A stretch of 13,307 nt of DNA from an uncultured Rhodanobacteraceae bacterium (GTDB lineage: Bacteria; Pseudomonadota; Gammaproteobacteria; Xanthomonadales; Rhodanobacteraceae): positions 1 to 13,307 of the forward strand of contig CAJXGK010000021.1 in assembly GCA_913053815.1 (NCBI GenBank). The letters are read 5' to 3'. This document shows positions 1 through 6,833 of the stretch, one piece after another. Numbering within the stretch: position 1 is the stretch's first letter; every line of letters begins with the position of its first letter. The notes below the pieces were generated by a model that worked only from the letters and a program-made list of their open reading frames with translations, was not told the origin of the DNA and did not search any database. A program made the position numbers and the translations under genes.

Positions 1-712
1 CGACCTTTTGCAATTGCGACAAGGTGAACGGGTCCGGCAACATTTCAAAGATCACCGGGCGGTAGCGAATCTTGCCGCGCATCCGGCCCAGTGCGGTAGC
101 GAGAATACGTCGATAATCGCGGGCCATGGACAAGCCACTGGTGTGCCGGGGCAGCGAGCGTGGATGCTGGGCTTCATTGACCAAGTCCGCTTCCCACAGC
201 AGTTCGTAACGATCCAAGCAGCGCTCGGTATCCCAGGGCATGCCGTGCAGACCGAAATGTAGGGCGATGCGCTCACCACGTTGTGGATGATTCTTGGCCC
301 AGTTCTGCAAGCTTGGTACCAGCTCCCCGGCGATCATCTCAGGGCGGCACTGGCGCCAGTCCTCCCAGGGCAGGAAGGCATAGATATCGCGCCAGCGCGC
401 CTCGCCGGCCGGAGGGGGACGCTCCCCCATCAGGGCGAGATAAGCAATACCCAGTCGGCGCAAACTGGGCTCGGTCTCACCGCGATGTCGGTCACCAAAG
501 GTGTACAACTGCTCAACGTAGCCGAGGGTCAGGCCGGTACTGCGCTGAACCCAATCGCGCATACCGCGTTCCAAAGTCGGATGGCTGTCGGTATCCAAGG
601 GCCCCGACGGCAAGGCGCTGCCGGCAGCGGTGTCAACGGTCAGAACTCTGGGAGAATCGTCGGTTACCGCAACAATGACGGTATCCAGGGTGACCGCGAG
701 CCCCGACGGCAT
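1..712 (-). CDS. NadQ/NrtR-like transcriptional regulator (degenerate Nudix + winged helix), partial
   Basis: Reading the minus strand from an ATG at 712 gives 237 open codons that run off the left edge, so the C-terminus is missing. A GAGGAA ribosome-binding site (719-724) lies 6 bases before the ATG. The N-terminal half resembles a Nudix fold (VTLDTVIVAVTDDSPRVL, then GPLDTDSHPTLERGMRDWV and a TGL turn), but the catalytic REXXEE Nudix box is not intact, as is usual in regulators that only sense nucleotide ligands. The C-terminal part (DYRRILATALGRMRGKIRYR, then PVIFEMLPDPFTLSQLQKV) matches the winged-helix DNA-binding region of COG4111/NrtR-type proteins, whose characterised members (NadQ, NrtR) repress NAD biosynthesis or salvage genes. 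It lies 79 bp downstream of ETF-QO on the same strand and could be co-transcribed. The target genes are not visible here. Family assignment is confident; the name NadQ is inferred. Confidence 0.8.
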   Translation of the reverse strand, partial: MPSGLAVTLDTVIVAVTDDSPRVLTVDTAAGSALPSGPLDTDSHPTLERGMRDWVQRSTGLTLGYVEQLYTFGDRHRGETEPSLRRLGIAYLALMGERPPPAGEARWRDIYAFLPWEDWRQCRPEMIAGELVPSLQNWAKNHPQRGERIALHFGLHGMPWDTERCLDRYELLWEADLVNEAQHPRSLPRHTSGLSMARDYRRILATALGRMRGKIRYRPVIFEMLPDPFTLSQLQKV

Positions 713-791
713 GCTGAATTCCTCATAGACTTCGGCCAGAGATTAACAGGCGTTGCGGTTTGCCCCAAGCGAGCAAAAGAGTACGGGAGGC

Positions 792-2393
792 TCAGAGGTT
801 CTGATAATTCGGCCCGCTGCCGCCTTCCGGTGGAACCCAGTCAATAATCTGATAAGGATCCTTGATATCACAGGTTTTGCAGTGTACGCAGTTGGCGGCA
901 TTGATCTGCAGATGTTTACCGGAGTCATCCTCAACGATTTCATAGACGCCGGCCGGGCAGAAGTGGGTGCATGGATTACCGTATTCTTCGACACAACGGT
1001 CGATGCAAATATTGGTGTCGGCTACGTGTAGATGAACAGGCTGGTCCTCGTCGTGGCAGGTGGCGGCAAAGAACACTGAAGCCAGACGGTCGCGGGGGGC
1101 TAAGTCGCGTTGGACATAGTGGCGTGTGGGTGCCCGGTACTGATCCAGTTTTTTCAGGGCCGACCAGTCCGCATGATTTTTCAATGTCCAGGGTGAATAG
1201 CCGGCCGTCATCGTTTCCCAGGAGGCATTGACCAAACCGAACCGCAGCCCTCGTTTGAAGCCGGGGCGGATGTTGCGTACTTTTTTGAGTTCGGCCATCA
1301 CCGCTGAACCGCGCAGTCGCGTATCCCAACCGGTGGAGCTGCGATGTTCGGTGAAATGCTCGGCGGCCAGCATGCCTGAGCGCAGGGCCTGATGGGTACC
1401 CTTGATCTTGGGTACGTTGAGCAGACCGGCGGCGTCACCGATCAGTACAGCGCCGGGCATTTCTAACTTGGGCAGTGACTGGTAGCCGCCTTCAACCAGG
1501 GTGCGGGTGCCAGCAGAAAGGATCTGCCCACCTTCCAGCAGCGGTTTGATTCTGGAATGTTGCTTAAGCTGCTGAAAGGCTTCAAAAGGGGAAAAGCCGG
1601 GATCCTGGTAATCGAGGCCGACGACTAAGCCGATAGCAATACGATCCTGATCCAGATGATAGAGAAAGCTGCCCCCATAGGTATGGGGGTCGAGTGGCCA
1701 GCCCAGAGTATGGGCAACCTTACCCACTTGGGTGCGGCCTGCAGGGACTTGCCACAGCTCTTTGAGACCGATGCCGTAGGTTTGCGGGTCGCTATTCTGG
1801 TCCAGTTTGAAGCGCTTGATGAGGTATTTGGAAAGGTGCCCTCGGCAGCCTTCCGCCAATACTGTGAGTTCGGCGCGAATATCGATGCCCTGGGTGAATC
1901 CTGGTTTGGGTGAACCATCCCGGGCGACCCCCATGTCGCCGATACGCACCCCGGCGACTGCAGCGCGCTCGTCAAATAGGACTTCGGTGGCCGCAAAGCC
2001 AGGAAATACATCGACCCCCAGTGCCTCGGCTTGGGGTGCCAGCCAGGCACAGGTCGCACCAAGGCTGATAATGAAGTTACCTCGATTGCGCATCTGCGTG
2101 GGTACCGGCAAGCGCAGTGCGCGTTGGGGGTCGCGCAATAGCCAGAACTCATCATGACTAACGGGTAGGCAGATCGGGGGTGGATTGCTGCGCCAGTCCG
2201 GCAGCAGGTGGTCGAGTGCCGTGGGTTCGATGACCGCACCGGAAAGAATCTGTGTCCCCACCGCTGAGGCTTTCTCGATCACGCATACGCTGAGTGCGGG
2301 TTTGATCTGTTTCAGGCGGATGGCAAAAGCTAGCCCGGCCGGTCCGGCTCCGATGACGACAACATCGTATTCCATCACTTCACGATTGCTCAT
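792..2393 (-). CDS. Electron transfer flavoprotein-ubiquinone oxidoreductase (ETF-QO)
   Basis: This 533-residue protein matches single-chain ETF-QO, which takes electrons from reduced electron transfer flavoprotein and passes them via FAD and a [4Fe-4S] cluster to ubiquinone at the inner membrane surface. Visible features are the N-terminal FAD dinucleotide motif GAGPAG (residues 15-20), a mid-protein TYGGSFLYH segment, a second FAD motif GDAAGLLNVPKIKGTHQA, and a C-terminal ferredoxin-like domain. The cluster ligands are C479, C502, C505 and C508 in CPAGVYE and NCVHCKTCDIKDP, and the protein ends in the family signature EGGSGPNYQNL. The start at 2393 was chosen because GGGAGAG lies just upstream and the FAD motif then falls at the usual distance; a longer open frame reaching 2504 would run into the amidase start. 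ETF alpha and beta genes are not in the window, so the electron donor must be encoded elsewhere. Length is normal for bacterial members. Confidence 0.95.
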   Translation of the reverse strand: MSNREVMEYDVVVIGAGPAGLAFAIRLKQIKPALSVCVIEKASAVGTQILSGAVIEPTALDHLLPDWRSNPPPICLPVSHDEFWLLRDPQRALRLPVPTQMRNRGNFIISLGATCAWLAPQAEALGVDVFPGFAATEVLFDERAAVAGVRIGDMGVARDGSPKPGFTQGIDIRAELTVLAEGCRGHLSKYLIKRFKLDQNSDPQTYGIGLKELWQVPAGRTQVGKVAHTLGWPLDPHTYGGSFLYHLDQDRIAIGLVVGLDYQDPGFSPFEAFQQLKQHSRIKPLLEGGQILSAGTRTLVEGGYQSLPKLEMPGAVLIGDAAGLLNVPKIKGTHQALRSGMLAAEHFTEHRSSTGWDTRLRGSAVMAELKKVRNIRPGFKRGLRFGLVNASWETMTAGYSPWTLKNHADWSALKKLDQYRAPTRHYVQRDLAPRDRLASVFFAATCHDEDQPVHLHVADTNICIDRCVEEYGNPCTHFCPAGVYEIVEDDSGKHLQINAANCVHCKTCDIKDPYQIIDWVPPEGGSGPNYQNL

Positions 2394-2423
2394 GGGTCTC
2401 TCCCGGGTATCGGCGGCAGACCC
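2394..2423. repeat. Inverted repeat next to the ETF-QO start
   Basis: GGGTCT (2394-2399) and AGACCC (2418-2423) form a perfect 6-bp inverted repeat around an 18-base spacer that contains the ETF-QO ribosome-binding site. If transcription starts upstream of 2423, the repeat could fold the start region into a hairpin; if it starts near 2418, as the candidate promoter predicts, it would act only as DNA. It may be chance. Confidence 0.3.
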
Positions 2424-2424
2424 A

Positions 2425-2453
2425 ATTGTCCGCGTTCCGCCCGCGGTGGGCAA
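2425..2453 (-). promoter_or_regulatory. Candidate sigma-70 promoter for ETF-QO
   Basis: On the minus strand a TTGCCC -35 (2448-2453) and a GACAAT -10 (2425-2430) are spaced by exactly 17 bases, each matching four of six consensus positions. Transcription would begin near 2418, giving a leader of about 25 bases before the ATG at 2393. The prediction is by eye only. Confidence 0.4.
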
Positions 2454-2460
2454 TGCGCGG

Positions 2461-2484
2461 CATAATGTCCGTATTCGCAGGAGT
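2461..2484 (+). promoter_or_regulatory. Candidate -10 box and ribosome-binding site of the amidase gene
   Basis: CATAAT (2461-2466) matches five of six -10 positions, but no good -35 hexamer lies 16-18 bases upstream. The GCAGGAG at 2478-2484 is a strong ribosome-binding site, 6-7 bases before the ATG at 2491, and it decides the start of the amidase. Confidence 0.4.
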
Positions 2485-2490
2485 TTGTTG

Positions 2491-3870
2491 ATGGCCGTCA
2501 CCAAGAATCACAATCCGGTTCATTGGCCTCGCCTTGGGGTTTGTCGCGCGCTGATGGCGCTAGCGCGGGAACAGGTCACGCCCACGATGCTGGCTAAGGA
2601 TTGTCTGGATACCATCGCCCGCCACAATGAAGCCCTCGGAGCTTTCGTTGATGTGCGCCCGGAGCTGGTGCAGGGTCAAGCCCAGTCTGCGCAGCGGCGC
2701 CGTCGGGAAGGGGTGATCGGACGGCTTGATGGGATCCCTGTGGCGGTCAAGGATAACTTCGATATTGGCGGTTACGTCACCCGTGTCGGATTACCGAGGC
2801 CGGAACGGGCAGTGGCGGCACATGATGCCCAGGCGGTGGCTCGGCTGCGGGCCTCGGGGGCGATTCTGATTGGCAAGACCCGCCTCGATGAGGGAGCTTT
2901 GGGCGCGGTGGGCGACAATCCGCATAGTGGGCCGGTCCACCATCCTGAACGCCCTGAATATGTGCCGGGGGGCTCTTCTGCCGGTTCGGCCGTGGCGGTA
3001 GCGTCGGGCATGGCTCTTGCGGCAATCGGTTCGGATAGCCTCGGTTCGATTCGGATTCCGGCCAGTTACTGTGGCCTGTATGGGTTCAAGCCGACGCATG
3101 GTGAAATTTCCACCGTTGGACTCACCGCCGCGGCGCGGCGCTTGGATTGTGTGGGGATCCTCGCTGCCGAGGTCGAGGATCTGGGGGTACTGCTGCCTGT
3201 ACTTTCCTGTTACGACGCCGATGATATCCACTCGCGACGGCGGCGGGTGGCACTGGACCTGCCCGATTGGGAACCGGGTCAGCTGCGTTGTGGATTGCTG
3301 GCGGATCTTGCCGGACTGCACGTCAAGCCGGAGGTGTGTGAGGTGTTTCAGCAGGCTTTGGCAAGTTTGCAGCACGGCTTGGGCAAGCGCCGGCAGGTTG
3401 ATTTTTCCGACTGGCCGTTGGCGGCCACACGGCGGGCCGGATTATTGTTGATGGAGGTGGAAATGTTGCATACCTTTGCAGCGGATCTCAAGGATTCACA
3501 ACATCCGGTGTCGGCCCGGTTTCGGAACCTGCTCGATTTTGCCAAACGCAAGAGTGCCAGTGATTATGTGCGGGCTGACCGAGTGTTGGATGCGGCCAGG
3601 CTAAAAGCGCGGCGCTTGTTTGCCCAAGTAGATGTGCTGGTTATGCCGACCACCCCCCAAGGGGCCTTTCCGATAGGTGCTCCGGTTCCTGATAATCAGG
3701 CTGACCTGACCAGCTTCGCCAGCCTGGCTGGATGTCCTGCCGTCAGTCTACCCATGGGCCGGCTTCCAGACGGATTGCCCATTGGCATACAACTGGTCGG
3801 CCCGCCGGGTTCGGATCTTCGCCTGCTCGAATTGGCGGGCATCTGTGCGGCCTGCCTAGATGTCGAATGA
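2491..3870 (+). CDS. Amidase signature family hydrolase
   Basis: This 459-residue protein belongs to the amidase signature family, hydrolases that cleave C-N bonds of amides with a Ser-cisSer-Lys triad. All triad members are visible: K87 in IPVAVKDNFD, the cis-serine S162 in PGGSSAGSA, and the nucleophile S186 in GSDSLGSIRIPASYCGLYG, with the usual 24-residue spacing between the serines and FKPTHG directly after. A C-terminal segment (VMPTTPQGAFP, later AGCPAVSLPMG and LPIGIQLVGP) is also typical. The ATG at 2491 has a strong ribosome-binding site; the frame is open further upstream, but that region is antisense to ETF-QO. The substrate cannot be read from the sequence: it is not an obvious GatA, because no gatB or gatC is nearby, and resembles the general amidase or AtzE/AtzF-like subgroups. 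Its last 11 bases overlap the AlkB-like gene, which suggests one transcript. Confidence 0.9.
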   Translation: MAVTKNHNPVHWPRLGVCRALMALAREQVTPTMLAKDCLDTIARHNEALGAFVDVRPELVQGQAQSAQRRRREGVIGRLDGIPVAVKDNFDIGGYVTRVGLPRPERAVAAHDAQAVARLRASGAILIGKTRLDEGALGAVGDNPHSGPVHHPERPEYVPGGSSAGSAVAVASGMALAAIGSDSLGSIRIPASYCGLYGFKPTHGEISTVGLTAAARRLDCVGILAAEVEDLGVLLPVLSCYDADDIHSRRRRVALDLPDWEPGQLRCGLLADLAGLHVKPEVCEVFQQALASLQHGLGKRRQVDFSDWPLAATRRAGLLLMEVEMLHTFAADLKDSQHPVSARFRNLLDFAKRKSASDYVRADRVLDAARLKARRLFAQVDVLVMPTTPQGAFPIGAPVPDNQADLTSFASLAGCPAVSLPMGRLPDGLPIGIQLVGPPGSDLRLLELAGICAACLDVE

Positions 3871-4486
3871 TCCCTGTCACGTTACCGCCTCGGCTGGGAT
3901 CGTAACGGTTCTGCCGGATACCCAGTTGTGTTTTTTCCCTAAATTTCTAACCGTCGACGAAACTGGGGTTTTGTTTGACGAACTACGCAACATGTTGCCG
4001 TGGACTCAGCATCGGGTACGTCTGTTCGGGCGCGAGCTGGCCGCACCGCGCCTGTCGTGCTGGATCGGTGATAAATCATGTCGCTATCGCTATTCCGGCC
4101 AGTTGCATACCCCGCAGCCCTGGCCGAAGGTACTCCGCATCTTGCGAGGGCGCATCGAGGTAGCCACTAAGGCGCGTTTCAACAGTGTGTTGGCCAACTT
4201 GTATCGCGATGGCGCGGACAGCATCGCTTGGCATGCCGACGACGAACCCGAGTTGGGCCCGGAGCCGGGTATTGCCAGTCTCAGCCTAGGGGCAACTCGC
4301 CGGTTCTGTCTGCGTCATCGACAGGACCCGGCCTGCCAGGCCGAGTGGTGGCTTACCGATGGCAGCCTGTTGTATATGGCCGGGCGTACCCAAGCCCACT
4401 ATCGGCATGCTGTGCCGAAAACCCGCAAACCGGTTGGTCCGCGCATCAACCTGAGTTTCCGGTGGATTTTCCCATCTGATCGGTAA
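3860..4486 (+). CDS. AlkB-family Fe(II)/2-oxoglutarate dioxygenase (DNA/RNA dealkylation)
   Basis: The 208-residue product matches the AlkB (ALKBH2/3-like) family, which removes methyl groups from N1-methyladenine and N3-methylcytosine in nucleic acids and releases formaldehyde. The iron ligands are visible as H125 and D127 in WHADDEPELG and H183 in HYRHAVPK; R195 and R201 in GPRINLSFR are the residues that bind 2-oxoglutarate. The substrate-side segment NSVLANLYRDGADSIAWHAD is also characteristic. The ATG at 3860 lies inside the end of the amidase gene with no good ribosome-binding site of its own, so translation is probably coupled. No ada or alkA gene and no Ada box is visible. The family is certain; preference for double-stranded DNA, single-stranded DNA or RNA is not decidable here. 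Confidence 0.92.
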   Translation: MSNDPCHVTASAGIVTVLPDTQLCFFPKFLTVDETGVLFDELRNMLPWTQHRVRLFGRELAAPRLSCWIGDKSCRYRYSGQLHTPQPWPKVLRILRGRIEVATKARFNSVLANLYRDGADSIAWHADDEPELGPEPGIASLSLGATRRFCLRHRQDPACQAEWWLTDGSLLYMAGRTQAHYRHAVPKTRKPVGPRINLSFRWIFPSDR

Positions 4487-4634
4487 ATCTTCACCGCTCG
4501 CACTCCGCTGGAGCAGGGATCGCGCCGGAGATGGACGGGGCGACCGTGATGCGATGAGGACTGTGAGATATCGATGGGTTACTCTGAGGATCTTGATGAG
4601 CGGCGTTGCCGAGGATTTCAACCATTCATCACGA

Positions 4635-4677
4635 ATAAAATGGCTACCGACTGTACCTTGTACCCGACTCATTTTAT
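4635..4677. repeat. Nested inverted repeat in the fds upstream region
   Basis: ATAAAATG (4635-4642) and CATTTTAT (4670-4677) are a perfect 8-bp inverted repeat. Between them lies a small stem, GTAC-CTT-GTAC (4653-4663), flanked by near-direct copies of CCGACT (4647-4652 and 4664-4669). The symmetry suggests an operator or a stem-loop at the end of the upstream transcript, but there is no T-run typical of an intrinsic terminator. Confidence 0.4.
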
Positions 4678-4695
4678 ATTAGCCAACACTGCGTG

Positions 4696-4732
4696 TTCGT
4701 AGACGCTATCGCAGCGGGATAGAATGACTATC
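4696..4732 (+). promoter_or_regulatory. Candidate fds operon promoter overlapped by an operator-like palindrome
   Basis: TAGAAT (4720-4725) is a five-of-six -10 match with a weak TTCGTA -35 (4696-4701) 18 bases upstream. The -10 lies inside GATAG-N5-CTATC (4718-4732), a perfect inverted repeat, and another CTATC precedes it at 4706-4710, so the pentamer occurs three times in alternating orientation. Such an arrangement is what a repressor or activator site on a promoter would look like. It is visual evidence only. Confidence 0.35.
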
Positions 4733-4812
4733 GGGTTGCTTGCCTACAGCAATTTTCTGCTTTCGTAAGTAACGTGAAGCTATTGACAAGACCTTTTTCC
4801 GGGAGGGCGATC

Positions 4813-5268
4813 GTGTCTGAAAGTCAGGTATTATCTCTTGCTATTGAAGAGATCTGCACACAGCACCATGGCCAGGTCAGCCCATTGTTGCCCATTCTCC
4901 ACGATGTTCAGAGCCGCTGCGGATACATTGCTGATGAAGCGGTACAAATCATTGCCGCACGTTTGAATCTCACTCGAGCCGAAGTTGGTGGTGTGGTCAG
5001 TTTTTACACGGATTTTAAAACCCAGCCAGCGGCTGGCCGGGTCATCAAGATCTGTCGCGCTGAAGCTTGCCAAGCCAACGGCGGTCGGCAGGTCTGGGAG
5101 GCGGCTTGGGCAGCGGCGGAAGGCACGGTGGAAATTGAAGCGGTGTACTGTCTTGGCAATTGCGCTTGTGGCCCATCCGCACAAATCGACGGTCAGACCT
5201 TGGGTAGGCTGGATCAGCAACAGATCGTCTCGCTGGTGAACGCACTGGCGAAAGGTGACGACCTATGA
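4813..5268 (+). CDS. fdsG: NAD-dependent formate dehydrogenase gamma subunit, [2Fe-2S] (FdsG)
   Basis: The 151-residue product is the NuoE-like thioredoxin-fold [2Fe-2S] subunit of soluble formate dehydrogenase. The four cluster cysteines are C81 and C86 (CRAEAC) and C113 and C117 (CLGNC), the standard C-X4-C and C-X3-C pattern. The N-terminal helical part contains the family segment LLPILHDVQSRCGYI followed by GGVVSFYTDF. The GTG at 4813 was preferred because GGGAGG (4801-4806) stands 6 bases before it; the frame also opens at a GTG at 4774, but with no ribosome-binding site. Its stop overlaps the fdsB start as ATGA (5265-5268). It is the first gene of the operon, and the cluster lies on the electron path near FdsB. 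Confidence 0.95.
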   Translation: MSESQVLSLAIEEICTQHHGQVSPLLPILHDVQSRCGYIADEAVQIIAARLNLTRAEVGGVVSFYTDFKTQPAAGRVIKICRAEACQANGGRQVWEAAWAAAEGTVEIEAVYCLGNCACGPSAQIDGQTLGRLDQQQIVSLVNALAKGDDL

Positions 5269-6818
5269 AACTCTTTGTCTCAACTGACAGCAGTTCTCTT
5301 TCCATCGGGGCCCAAGCGGTGATCGATAGTCTGAGTGATGCCGCCCGACGCCGAAATATACCGGTGGATCTGGTGCGTACCGGATCCCGGGGGTTGTTCT
5401 GGTTGGAGCCAATGATCGAATACGAACACCAGGGCCAACGCCTGGCCTTCGGTCCGGTGACTCCGGTTGAGGTGCCGAATATTCTGGATGCCCTGGTAAC
5501 CGGTAATCGGCAGCATCCACTCAATCTGGGCCCGGTGGAGGAATTGTTCAAGACGCAGGGTCAGCAGCGGGTCAATTTCAGGCGCTGTGGAGAAATTGCG
5601 CCGACTTCGTGGTCCGACTATCTGGCTACCGGTGGTTCCAGGGGGCTGCTCAGGGCCTTGCAGATCGGGCCTGCGGCCGTGATCGAGACCGTAACCCGTT
5701 CCGGGTTGCGAGGTCGGGGTGGGGCAGGATTCCCTACTGGGGTAAAGTGGCGCACGACCTGGCACGCCGCCGGCGCTACGAAATACATCGTAGGCAATGC
5801 CGACGAGGGGGATAGCGGCACCTTCGCCGATCGCATGCTGATGGAAGGCGATCCTCTGAGCCTGATCGAAGGGATGGTTATCGCCGGTTTTGCCGTCGGT
5901 GCGGAGCAGGGCTACATCTATCTACGCTCGGAATATCCACATGCCCAGCAGACCTTGCAGGCGGCCATTGATGTGGCCTATACCAATGCTTTGCTGGGTA
6001 ACAACATCCTGGCCTCCGGGCAGCATTTTGATTTGCAGATCCGCATCGGTGCCGGAGCCTACATATGTGGTGAGGAAACCGCACTTCTGGAGAGTCTGGA
6101 AGGCAAGAGGGGAACGGTTCGTTACAAGCCGCCGCTGCCGGCCGTACACGGGGTTTTCGGCAAGCCCACGGTGGTGAATAACGTCATCACGCTGGCGACG
6201 GTCCCGGCGATCCTGGCGGAGGGTGCCGAGGCGTATGCGGCTATTGGGCATGACACATCGCGTGGCACCCTGACGGTGCAACTATGTGGCAATATCCGGC
6301 ATCCCGGTCTCTACGAGTTGCCTTTTGGATGCACCCTGGGCCATGTTGTGGAGTCCCTGGGTGGCGGCAGTGCATCGGGCCGGCCGATTCGGGCGGTGCA
6401 GGTGGGCGGTCCGCTGGGGGCCTATTTTCCGACGACCCTGTTTGATACGCCGCTGGATTACGAGGCGTTCGCCGAGCGTTCGGGGATGATTGGTCACGGG
6501 GGGATCGTGGTTTTCGATGATACGGTCGATATGGCGGAGCAGGCCCGTTTAGCCATGGGCTTCTGCGCCCTGGAATCCTGTGGTAAGTGCACGCCGTGCC
6601 GTATTGGTGCGGTGCGTGGCGTCGAAGTCATCGAGCGCATCCTTACCGGCTGCTCCAGTGAGCGCGAACGCAATCTGTTGCTGCTGCGCGATCTCTGCCA
6701 GACCATGCTGGATGGGTCGCTGTGTGCGCTGGGTGGGCTGACGCCCTACCCGGTGCTGAGCGCCCTCAACCATTTTCCCGAGGATTTTGCCAGGGTGGCC
6801 GAACGGCCGGCATCCTGA
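5265..6818 (+). CDS. fdsB: NAD-dependent formate dehydrogenase beta subunit, FMN/NADH site (FdsB)
   Basis: This 517-residue protein is the diaphorase subunit, homologous to NuoF of complex I, which passes electrons from the Fe-S chain through FMN to NAD+. An N-terminal thioredoxin-like extension of roughly 100 residues precedes the NuoF core, as is typical of FdsB. The FMN/NADH loops are GRGGAGFPTG (from residue 150), NADEGDSGTF (from 178) and YICGEETALLESLEGKRG. The [4Fe-4S] cluster is bound by C439, C442 and C445 in ESCGKCTPCRIG and by C487 in SLCALGG. AAGGTGA (5252-5258) is the ribosome-binding site, and the ATG overlaps the fdsG stop, so translation is probably coupled. Length and motifs are complete. 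Confidence 0.96.
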   Translation: MKLFVSTDSSSLSIGAQAVIDSLSDAARRRNIPVDLVRTGSRGLFWLEPMIEYEHQGQRLAFGPVTPVEVPNILDALVTGNRQHPLNLGPVEELFKTQGQQRVNFRRCGEIAPTSWSDYLATGGSRGLLRALQIGPAAVIETVTRSGLRGRGGAGFPTGVKWRTTWHAAGATKYIVGNADEGDSGTFADRMLMEGDPLSLIEGMVIAGFAVGAEQGYIYLRSEYPHAQQTLQAAIDVAYTNALLGNNILASGQHFDLQIRIGAGAYICGEETALLESLEGKRGTVRYKPPLPAVHGVFGKPTVVNNVITLATVPAILAEGAEAYAAIGHDTSRGTLTVQLCGNIRHPGLYELPFGCTLGHVVESLGGGSASGRPIRAVQVGGPLGAYFPTTLFDTPLDYEAFAERSGMIGHGGIVVFDDTVDMAEQARLAMGFCALESCGKCTPCRIGAVRGVEVIERILTGCSSERERNLLLLRDLCQTMLDGSLCALGGLTPYPVLSALNHFPEDFARVAERPAS

Positions 6819-6833
6819 GGAGGCAAGCACATC

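Larger units (their letters stand above)
4487..4812. other. Non-coding region upstream of the formate dehydrogenase operon
   Basis: This 326-base stretch between the AlkB-like gene and fdsG holds no convincing gene. It contains an ATTC-N5-GAAT inverted repeat (4624-4636), the larger stem at 4635-4677, a promoter/operator-like block at 4696-4732, and a GGGAGG ribosome-binding site (4801-4806) for fdsG. It is locally richer in A and T (about 4631-4680) than the flanking genes. The length leaves room for one or more regulator sites; no LysR-type fdsR gene is present in the window. No clear terminator for the upstream pair was found. Confidence 0.6.

Noticed and set aside
8..847. Several plus-strand open frames (for example 281-847) at the left edge.
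   Set aside because: They are antisense to the regulator frame on the minus strand, have no recognisable motifs, and one runs into the ETF-QO 3' end.
1672..1689. Perfect 18-bp near-palindrome CCCCCATA-GG-TATGGGGG inside ETF-QO.
   Set aside because: It lies in codons for the conserved DPHTYGG segment, so coding constraint explains it; no further structure surrounds it.
2185..2490. A longer amidase start at 2185 giving a 561-residue protein.
   Set aside because: The extra 102 codons are antisense to ETF-QO and unlike amidases; the ATG at 2491 has a strong ribosome-binding site and gives normal family length.
4783..4788. Perfect -35-like TTGACA close to fdsG.
   Set aside because: A matching -10 would fall at about 4806-4811, where none exists, and would overlap the ribosome-binding site and start.
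4774..4812. Upstream GTG start at 4774 for fdsG.
   Set aside because: No ribosome-binding site precedes it and the extra 13 residues are not family-like; GGGAGG stands 6 bases before the GTG at 4813.
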